A stretch of 64,000 nucleotides of DNA, from positions 1-64,000 of the forward strand of contig NZ_JAGGOO010000081.1 in the NCBI RefSeq assembly GCF_018614415.1. Direction: 5' to 3'. The notes beneath the pieces are model-generated. The model worked only from the letters and a program-made list of their open reading frames with translations. It made no database searches and was not told the DNA's origin. Shown here in pieces: positions 58,814 to 64,000 of this stretch (positions are counted from its first letter, which is position 1; every line of letters starts with the position of its first letter). Origin of the DNA: Streptomyces sp. ISL-12. Its GTDB lineage: Bacteria > Actinomycetota > Actinomycetes > Streptomycetales > Streptomycetaceae. The position numbers and the translations under genes are program-made.

Positions 58814-59624
58814 TGTCGGCGAGCACCGCGTCCGTGAACGGCGGCCACACCTCGACCGCCCACGGTCCGAACGCCCGGTCGGTGAGCGCCGCGCAGGCCA
58901 GCCCCGCGTCCGGGTCGATCCACAGGAACGTACCCGACTGCCCGAAGTGCCCGAAGGTGCGCGGCGAGGACGCGGAACCGGTCCAGTGCGGGGACTTGCC
59001 GTCGCGGATCTCGAAGCCGAGGCCCCAGTCGTTGGGGTTCTGGTGGCCGTAGCCCGGCAGCACGCCCTTCACGCCCGGGTACTGCACGGTCATCGCCTCG
59101 GCGACGGTACGCGGGTCCAGCAGCCGCGGCGCCTGCACCTCGGCGGCGAAGCGCAGCAGGTCCTCGACGGTGGAGACGCCGTCCTTCGCGGGGGAGCCGT
59201 CGAGCGTCGTGGACGTCATGCCGAGCGGGGCGAGGACCGCCTGCCGGGCGTACTCGGCGAACGGGATGTCGGTGGCCTTGGCGATGTGGTCGCCGAGCTG
59301 CTCGAAACCGGCGTTGGAGTACAGCCGCCGCTCCCCGGGGGACGCGGTCACGCGGTGCTCGTCGAAGGCGAGCCCGGAGGTGTGCGCGAGCAGGTGCCGC
59401 ACCGTCGACCCGGGCGGGCCGGCGGGCTCGTCCAGCTCGATCGCCCCCTCCTCGTAGGCGACGAGGGCCGCGTAGGCGGCGAGCGGCTTGGTGACCGAGG
59501 CCAGCGGGAAGGGCCGCCCCACGGGGCCGTGGGTGCCCAGCACGGTGCCGTCCGCCCGTACGACACCCGCCGCGGCGGTGGGAACCGGCCAGTTCTCGAT
59601 CAACGCGAGGCTCTTCAGCGACAT
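58806..59624 (-). CDS. Serine hydrolase, class C beta-lactamase/EstB type
   Basis: 272 residues. Ser43-x-x-Lys46 in ASVTKPLAAYAAL, Tyr-Ser-Asn in RLYSNAGFEQLG and HxG-like HFGQSGTFLW form the penicillin-binding fold active site. No signal peptide, so cytosolic; EstB-like esterase or peptidase rather than a resistance enzyme. The stop lies in a tandem repeat. Separate from its neighbours, with 19 bp to the GNAT stop. Confidence 0.9.
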   Translation of the reverse strand: MSLKSLALIENWPVPTAAAGVVRADGTVLGTHGPVGRPFPLASVTKPLAAYAALVAYEEGAIELDEPAGPPGSTVRHLLAHTSGLAFDEHRVTASPGERRLYSNAGFEQLGDHIAKATDIPFAEYARQAVLAPLGMTSTTLDGSPAKDGVSTVEDLLRFAAEVQAPRLLDPRTVAEAMTVQYPGVKGVLPGYGHQNPNDWGLGFEIRDGKSPHWTGSASSPRTFGHFGQSGTFLWIDPDAGLACAALTDRAFGPWAVEVWPPFTDAVLADRG

Positions 59625-59643
59625 GGCGTCGAGCCTAGGCGGC

Positions 59644-60114
59644 TCAGAACCGGAGCCGCATCGAGGGGTCCGGCTTGCGGACGAAGCCGAGCGAGGCGTA
59701 CAGCGGCTCGGCGTCGGCGGAGGCGTTCAGGTCGACCTGACGGACACCCCGCTCCCGGAACCACTCCAGCAGTTCCGTCATGCACGCGCGCGCGTACCCG
59801 CGGCGCCGGGCGTCCGGGTCGGTGGCGACGCTGAAGACGTGGCCGATCAGTCCGTGCGGGTTGCCGGCCCGTCCGATGCGGTACTCCAGCGTCCCGGCCA
59901 CCAGCGCGGCCAGCGCCCCCGGCCGCTCCGGGTGGTCGACGACGAACGCGGCGAAGTCCCCGTCCGGGTCGGCCAGTCGGCCGCGCAGCGTCGGCAGCGA
60001 CTCGGCGTGCCAGCCTGCGTCGCCCGGCCCCGCCGCCATCGAGTCGATCATCACCTGACGCAGGCGCAGTACTTCCCCGGCGTCCTCGGGCACGGCACGG
60101 CGTACGAGACTCAT
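59644..60114 (-). CDS. GNAT-family N-acetyltransferase
   Basis: 156 residues. The acetyl-CoA loop is FSVATDPDARRRGYARACMTELLEW (RRxGxA), with C-terminal VDLNASADAEPLYASLGFVRKPDPSMRLRF. The ATG at 60114 gives MSLVRRAVPEDAGEVLRLRQVMID, the usual first strand. Substrate unknown. Divergent from merR at 60210. Confidence 0.9.
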   Translation of the reverse strand: MSLVRRAVPEDAGEVLRLRQVMIDSMAAGPGDAGWHAESLPTLRGRLADPDGDFAAFVVDHPERPGALAALVAGTLEYRIGRAGNPHGLIGHVFSVATDPDARRRGYARACMTELLEWFRERGVRQVDLNASADAEPLYASLGFVRKPDPSMRLRF

Positions 60115-60171
60115 GCCCCAGACGGTAGTGATCCTCCCCGTGCCGTGTCCGGCGATTTTCCGCCGCGCGGC

Positions 60172-60202
60172 TTGCCTGGAGCGCACTCCAAGGTCATAGC
60201 GT
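60172..60202 (+). promoter_or_regulatory. MerR-type promoter, 19-bp spacer
   Basis: TTGCCT (60172-60177), 19 bp, TAGCGT (60197-60202); the spacer holds TGGAG-CGCA-CTCCA. The predicted start is at or next to the ATG at 60210, so the merR message is leaderless and the gene probably self-regulated. Confidence 0.7.
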
Positions 60203-60209
60203 GGGCGTC

Positions 60210-60671
60210 ATGACGGTGATGCAGACCACGGCCCCGGCCTCCCGGCCGGACACCACCCGCACCGGCACCTGCTCCTCGGGACCCCGGCGCCACCCGCGCC
60301 CCGACGGCCAGGACCACTACACCATCAGCGAGGTCGTCGCCCACACCGGCCTGACCGCGCACACCCTGCGCTGGTACGAGCGGATCGGCCTGATGTCGCA
60401 CATCGACCGCTCGCACACCGGCCAGCGCCGCTACCGCAACCGCGACCTGGACTGGCTCGACTTCGTCGGCAAGCTCCGGCTGACCGGCATGCCGGTCGCC
60501 GACATGGTCCGGTACGCCGAACTGGTGCGCGAGGGCGACGGCACCTACCGCGCCCGCCGCGACCTGCTGGAGGCGACCCGGCGCGACGTCCTCACCCGGA
60601 TCGCGGAACTCCAGGACACGCTTTCCGTCCTCGACCTGAAGATCAGCTTCTACGAGGGGGCCGGGAGTTAG
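60210..60671 (+). CDS. MerR-family transcriptional regulator
   Basis: 153 residues. An N-terminal His/Arg/Pro-rich extension of about 35 residues precedes YTISEVVAHTGLTAHTLRWYERIGLMSHIDRSHTGQRRYRNRDLDWLDFVGKLRLTGMPVADMVRYAELVREGDGTYRARRDLL, which is of the YfmP/HspR-adjacent GlnR-like group. No metal ligands. Probably autoregulated through the MerR-type promoter. The stop overlaps that of the DUF4429 gene. Confidence 0.92.
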   Translation: MTVMQTTAPASRPDTTRTGTCSSGPRRHPRPDGQDHYTISEVVAHTGLTAHTLRWYERIGLMSHIDRSHTGQRRYRNRDLDWLDFVGKLRLTGMPVADMVRYAELVREGDGTYRARRDLLEATRRDVLTRIAELQDTLSVLDLKISFYEGAGS

Positions 60672-61525
60672 AGCTGGGCCAGCAGCTCCGCCTTCTTCAC
60701 GGAGAACTCCTCGTCCGTGACCAGACCCGCCTGGTGCAGTTCCCCGAGGTGCCGGATGCGCTCGGCGATGTCGGCGGGGTCGCGGCGGGCCGGCGCCGTG
60801 GCGGCCGGTACCGCCACCGGACCGGCCCTGCGCACCGCCGCCAGCACCGCCGCGGCGAACGGCAGCGACTCGTGCACCGCCCCGTAGCCCAGGCCGAACA
60901 CCACGGACGCCGGGTCCTGGTCGGCCTGTGCGGGCGCCGGTTCGCCGTCGCGGCGCTCCAGGCGCAGGTAGCCCTCGAGGACCTCGGGGGAGCGCCACTC
61001 CACCCCGCTGAGGCCGGCGACCGGGAAGGTCTGGTCGCCGGCCTTCCACTTCGCCGACGACGCCCCGGTCCAGAACCACCGGAACGACACCGTGTTCCCG
61101 TCGAAGGACGCCTTCGCGTCGTACGCCTTGAAGTGCAGCGGCGCGTCGGGCGCCGCCACCAGGTACTCCTCGGCGGGAGCGGCGCCGGCGCCGGGCAGCC
61201 GTGCCCGCAGCTCGTCGGCGTAGTACTCGGCGAGCATCTCCCGCTCGGCCGGCAGCACCAGCCGGTACGGGTCGGACGACTCCTTCAGCTGCCCCGCCGC
61301 CGCCTCCATCAGCGGGTCGGCGCCCGCGCGGGGTTCGATGCGCAGGACGACCGTGCCGCGTCTGCCGGGCGTCAGCGTCACGCCCGCGACGGCGGCGAGG
61401 GGGACGCGGCGTTCCCCCAGTACCTGGAAGAGCTTCGGTGTTCGAATCCCCCGTTCGTAGCGGATGAGCACGGAGTCGGACCCGAACTCCCAGGCGGCAT
61501 GAAATCCGGCCAGTACGTCACCCAT
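60668..61525 (-). CDS. DUF4429 protein with C-terminal SHOCT motif
   Basis: 285 residues. Two DUF4429 units (VLIRYERGIRTPKLFQVLGERRVPLAAVAGVTL and APLHFKAYDAKASFDGNTVSFRWFWTGASSAKWKAGDQTFPVAGLSGVEWR) are followed by a short helix pair DIAERIRHLGELHQAGLVTDEEFSVKKAELLAQL, the SHOCT motif. This PH-like architecture is common in Streptomyces. ATG at 61525 (MGDVLAGFHAAWEFG) chosen; an ATG 9 bp upstream is possible. Function unknown. Confidence 0.87.
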   Translation of the reverse strand: MGDVLAGFHAAWEFGSDSVLIRYERGIRTPKLFQVLGERRVPLAAVAGVTLTPGRRGTVVLRIEPRAGADPLMEAAAGQLKESSDPYRLVLPAEREMLAEYYADELRARLPGAGAAPAEEYLVAAPDAPLHFKAYDAKASFDGNTVSFRWFWTGASSAKWKAGDQTFPVAGLSGVEWRSPEVLEGYLRLERRDGEPAPAQADQDPASVVFGLGYGAVHESLPFAAAVLAAVRRAGPVAVPAATAPARRDPADIAERIRHLGELHQAGLVTDEEFSVKKAELLAQL

Positions 61526-61592
61526 GCGGCTCATCGTATGCGGCACCGGCTGTCGCGTCCTATCCCCGCGTAGACCGCGGTTTCCGTCGTCT

Positions 61593-62813
61593 CTACGCGC
61601 GTCCGGCCGTAACGGCCGCGGACAAACCGGTCCGGCAGCTTCCGGATTCGCCGGCGCAGTCCACCGAGCGGTACGCGCCAACTCCGATCCGCGCGAAGTT
61701 GGCCAGGCTCGCCGTCCCCGGGACGAAGTAGCCGCTGTGCCCCTCGGCACCCCGCGCCGACAGCACGCGCGCCCCGAACGCGGCGGACACCGGATCGGCG
61801 CCGTGCCCGAGCCCGCCCCACTCCAGGTACGGCACGCTCTGGATCCAGTCGTCGGCGTCCCGCATCGCCCACACCCGGGCCGAGGTGCCCAGCCGGGCGG
61901 CGCTCTCCACCCGCATGCCGGGGCTGCCGGCCACCGCGACGTCGGCGACCCGGCCGGGCAGTGACCGGGCCGCCGCCAGGCCGCAGACCACCGAGCCGTA
62001 GCTGTGGCAGAAGAGGGAGACCGGCGTCTTCCCGGGCAGCGCGCGCACCAGCGCGGCCAGCCGGACCGCGCCGTCCGCGGCGAGCGGCGCGGTGGCCGCG
62101 TCCACGCCCAGGCCGCTGGGCGCGGTGTAGTCGGCCCAGGCGATGACCGCCGTACGGGTCGCCGGGCGGGCCGCGCGCTCGGCCCGGTACAGGGCCTTGG
62201 CCATGCCGACCGGCGCGGTGTACGCGCGCTCGGTGCGCTGGAAGGTGAGCAGGTCGGTGTCGGAGCCGGGGACGACGACGGAGATCCGCTCGGCGCGGTC
62301 CAGGCTGCCGAACACCTCGGCGACGCGGCCGGAGCCGTCCGGGTCGAAGGCGAGGATGTGCCGGCCGGGGCGCAGCAGCTCCTCGTACCGGTGCATGCGG
62401 GCCGCCGCCTCGCGCTGTCCGGCGGGGGAGAGCCGGCTGTCGTGCAGGCGCCGCCGCTCCTGGGTCCGGGCCGTTTCGAGCGCGGCCCGGTTGGCTCTGT
62501 AGCGCAGGGCCACGGGGGCGCCGTTCATGTTGCCGACGGCGAGCGGGTAGCGGCGGGCCAGGGAGGAGCGCTGGGCCTCGGTGAGCGAGGCGAAGAAGCG
62601 CGCGAGGCGGACGGGGCCGGTGCCGGTGTCCGGCAGCCGGTGCCCGTCGAGGCTGCCGCGCTCCCACGCGGTGACCGATGCCTGGAGCGGCGTCGCCTCC
62701 CGCTGGTTGCGCAGGGCGGTCCAGCCGGTGGTGGCCAGCATGACGAACACCACGGCCAGCGCGAGCAGCGCCCGCCAGACATTGAGTTGCGGGGAGGTGT
62801 CGAAAGAAGTCAC
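61593..62813 (-). CDS. Membrane-anchored alpha/beta hydrolase (DUF1023-like)
   Basis: 406 residues. An N-terminal membrane helix (ALLALAVVFVMLATTGW) is followed by a hydrolase domain with nucleophile elbow FCHSYGSVVCG (Ser271) and His in GAEGHSGYFVPG. The oxyanion strand reads ISVVVPGSDTDLLTFQ. This is the Streptomyces DUF1023/alpha-beta hydrolase type with a helical N-terminal region. Substrate unknown. ATG at 62813. Confidence 0.87.
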   Translation of the reverse strand: MTSFDTSPQLNVWRALLALAVVFVMLATTGWTALRNQREATPLQASVTAWERGSLDGHRLPDTGTGPVRLARFFASLTEAQRSSLARRYPLAVGNMNGAPVALRYRANRAALETARTQERRRLHDSRLSPAGQREAAARMHRYEELLRPGRHILAFDPDGSGRVAEVFGSLDRAERISVVVPGSDTDLLTFQRTERAYTAPVGMAKALYRAERAARPATRTAVIAWADYTAPSGLGVDAATAPLAADGAVRLAALVRALPGKTPVSLFCHSYGSVVCGLAAARSLPGRVADVAVAGSPGMRVESAARLGTSARVWAMRDADDWIQSVPYLEWGGLGHGADPVSAAFGARVLSARGAEGHSGYFVPGTASLANFARIGVGAYRSVDCAGESGSCRTGLSAAVTAGRA

Positions 62814-62894
62814 TGGGAGGACACACTAGGAGAACGAGACGGTCTCGGGTGTATCAAGTGACGCGGATCACGTTTCGATCACACCATACGGGGA

Positions 62895-63521
62895 TCAGGT
62901 CGTGCGCCAGTTCCCCGTCAGCGCCGGTTCGAGCTGGTCCAGGTGGGTGTCGGTCAGGGTGCGCAGGGCCGTGAGGCTGGCGTCGCCGCGTGTCGTCCAG
63001 GTCCGCTCCGTCACCCGCATCACCGCGCCGAAGGCGGCCACCACCACGCGGGGCCGCGGGTCCGCGTCCACGTCCAGGCCCTCGCGCTCGGCGATCACCC
63101 GCGCGATCTGCTCCTCCAGCTCCGTGGCCCGGTGCAGATGGGCGGCGAGCAGGGCGGGCGTCGACTCGATCACCTGGTAGAAGCGCAGGTGCACGTCGAG
63201 CGGGACGAGCTGCTCGATGGCCTCGCCGATACCGTCCCAGCTCTCCGTCAGGGCCTGGCGCAGCGCGTCCAGCGGCGCCTCGCCCGCCGGGCGGGCGCGC
63301 ACCGCCTCGACGAAGCTCGACTCGGCGAGGCGGGCCACGTAGAACGCCACGTCCTGCTTGCTGGCGAAGTAACGGAAGAAGGTGCGCTGCGAGACGTCGA
63401 CGGCCGCGGCGATGTCGTCGACGGTCGTCTCCTCGTAGCCCTGCTCGGTGAACAGGTCGAGGGCGGCCCGCAGCAGGGCGTCCCGGGTGCGCTGCTTCTT
63501 GCGTTCGCGCAGCGATCTCAA
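62895..63521 (-). CDS. TetR/AcrR-family regulator
   Basis: 208 residues. HTH: RTRDALLRAALDLFTEQGYEETTVDDIAAAVDVSQRTFFRYFASKQDVAFYVARL. Divergent from an MFS efflux gene, the classic repressor/pump arrangement; likely represses it by blocking the TGTCA-rich promoter region. ATG at 63521 with GAAGGAGAG upstream. Confidence 0.92.
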   Translation of the reverse strand: MRSLRERKKQRTRDALLRAALDLFTEQGYEETTVDDIAAAVDVSQRTFFRYFASKQDVAFYVARLAESSFVEAVRARPAGEAPLDALRQALTESWDGIGEAIEQLVPLDVHLRFYQVIESTPALLAAHLHRATELEEQIARVIAEREGLDVDADPRPRVVVAAFGAVMRVTERTWTTRGDASLTALRTLTDTHLDQLEPALTGNWRTT

Positions 63522-63597
63522 ATGGACTCTCCTTCAACACTTCCCCCAGTTCAGGCTATAGGGGAGTGTCCTGTCAGTTACCGACTTGTGAATCTGT

Positions 63598-63627
63598 TTG
63601 TCAATTGTCAGTGGCTGTCACTAGCCT
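63598..63627 (+). promoter_or_regulatory. Promoter of the MFS gene
   Basis: TTGTCA (63598-63603), 18 bp, TAGCCT (63622-63627), about 7 bp before the ATG, so the transcript is probably leaderless. TGTCA repeats (63573, 63599, 63606, 63616) overlap the promoter and are candidate repressor contacts. Confidence 0.6.
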
Positions 63628-63634
63628 CGAATGT

Positions 63635-64000
63635 ATGACTAGTCAGACCATCGAGACGACGGGGCCGGGGGACCGGGGGCCGTCGGACGCCGGGCCGGCC
63701 AAGGGGCTGCGCGGCCACCCGTGGGCCACGCTCATCACCGTCGCCGTCGGCGTCATGATGGTGGCCCTCGACGGCACCATCGTGGCCATCGCCAACCCCG
63801 CCATCGGCAAGGACCTCGGCGCGAGCTGGTCCGAGCTGCAATGGATCACCAACGCGTACTTCCTCGCTCTCGCGGTCACCCTGATCACCGCGGGCAAGCT
63901 CGGCGACCGCTTCGGCCACCGGCAGACCTTCCTGATCGGCGTGGCGGGCTTCGCCGTGTCCTCCGGGGCGATCGGGCTGTCCGGCAGCATCGGCGCGGTC
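63635..64000 (+). CDS. MFS drug-efflux transporter, DHA2 (EmrB/QacA) type, truncated by window end
   Basis: The first 122 codons are present. Helix 1 is WATLITVAVGVMMVALDGTIVAIANPAIGKDLGAS (motif D1 of 14-helix DHA2 pumps), then WITNAYFLALAVTLITAGKLGDRFGHRQTFLIGV (motif A). Exports drugs by proton antiport. ATG at 63635, leaderless. Probably regulated by the divergent TetR gene. Confidence 0.93.
   Translation, partial: MTSQTIETTGPGDRGPSDAGPAKGLRGHPWATLITVAVGVMMVALDGTIVAIANPAIGKDLGASWSELQWITNAYFLALAVTLITAGKLGDRFGHRQTFLIGVAGFAVSSGAIGLSGSIGAV

Noticed and set aside
58806..59624. Beta-lactam resistance gene
   Set aside because: No signal peptide and an EstB-like sequence; the fold is shared but resistance is not indicated.
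61438..61455. TTCGAATCC resembling a tRNA T-loop
   Set aside because: It lies inside the DUF4429 gene in frame, with no clover-leaf partners nearby.

Overview
This is high-GC actinobacterial chromosomal DNA, almost certainly from a Streptomyces. The evidence is the strong third-position GC bias, the many GTG/TTG starts behind GGAGG-type ribosome binding sites, and marker genes: the fasR-fabD-fabH-acpP-fabF cluster next to a DUF3145 gene, an SCO2400-family protein, and an XRE/DUF397/RsbW-like regulatory set. From memory, the order of the fab block and the sugar operon resembles the S. coelicolor SCO2386-SCO2410 neighbourhood. No rRNA, tRNA, CRISPR array, prophage or insertion sequence was found.

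Left part (1-9.7 kb): a truncated membrane protein, then an arabinan-use operon on the + strand. It encodes a CUT1 ABC importer (binding protein and two permeases, no ATPase), a secreted GH43 endo-arabinanase and a cytoplasmic GH51 arabinofuranosidase. It converges on a secreted GH35-like protein whose active site looks eroded. A second secreted GH43 arabinanase lies about 19 kb away (23.6 kb) behind almost the same promoter/operator, so the two loci look like one regulon.

Middle part A (9.8-25 kb): a series of regulator/target pairs and small genes. These are a TauE/SafE exporter, a VapB-like antitoxin, methionine aminopeptidase, an NAD-epimerase with a divergent TetR regulator separated by a 36-bp perfect palindrome, a Tat-exported intradiol dioxygenase, an AraC/GyrI-like regulator, an Old Yellow Enzyme with a divergent MerR regulator, an XRE-DUF397 pair divergent from an anti-sigma-like ATPase, a DUF1963 gene, and a DUF3500 lipoprotein. 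The only gene-free stretch longer than 300 bp (21.1-21.77 kb) holds a repetitive-looking segment ending in a 57-bp palindrome.

Middle part B (25-36 kb): an aminotransferase with a Pro/Gln-rich tail, then on the - strand a sugar regulon: enolase-superfamily dehydratase, zinc dehydrogenase, U32-like TIM-barrel protein, a ChvE/MmsA/MmsB CUT2 transporter and a Tat-exported aldose epimerase. Two promoters in this regulon carry the same spaced element, GTTCGATAT-N10-GTTCG.

Right part (36-51 kb): HxlR regulator/hydrolase, an RsbW-like ATPase beside a UTRA-only/GntR pair, MarR/oxidoreductase, MerR, a SulP transporter gene broken by a one-base frameshift, an EI24/CysZ-like protein, a C15 pyroglutamyl-peptidase-like protein with Ser in place of the catalytic Cys and a seven-copy pentapeptide repeat, TetR, a GH3 glycosidase, a second aldose epimerase and a GDSL lipoprotein.

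Far right (51-64 kb): DUF3145 and the type II fatty-acid synthase operon with its activator FasR, then pirin, DUF5954, a serine hydrolase, a GNAT enzyme, MerR, DUF4429, an alpha/beta hydrolase, TetR, and the start of a divergent MFS drug-efflux gene cut by the window end. Overall this is a core-genome region rich in plant-polysaccharide and sugar functions, with many local one-regulator/one-target switches.
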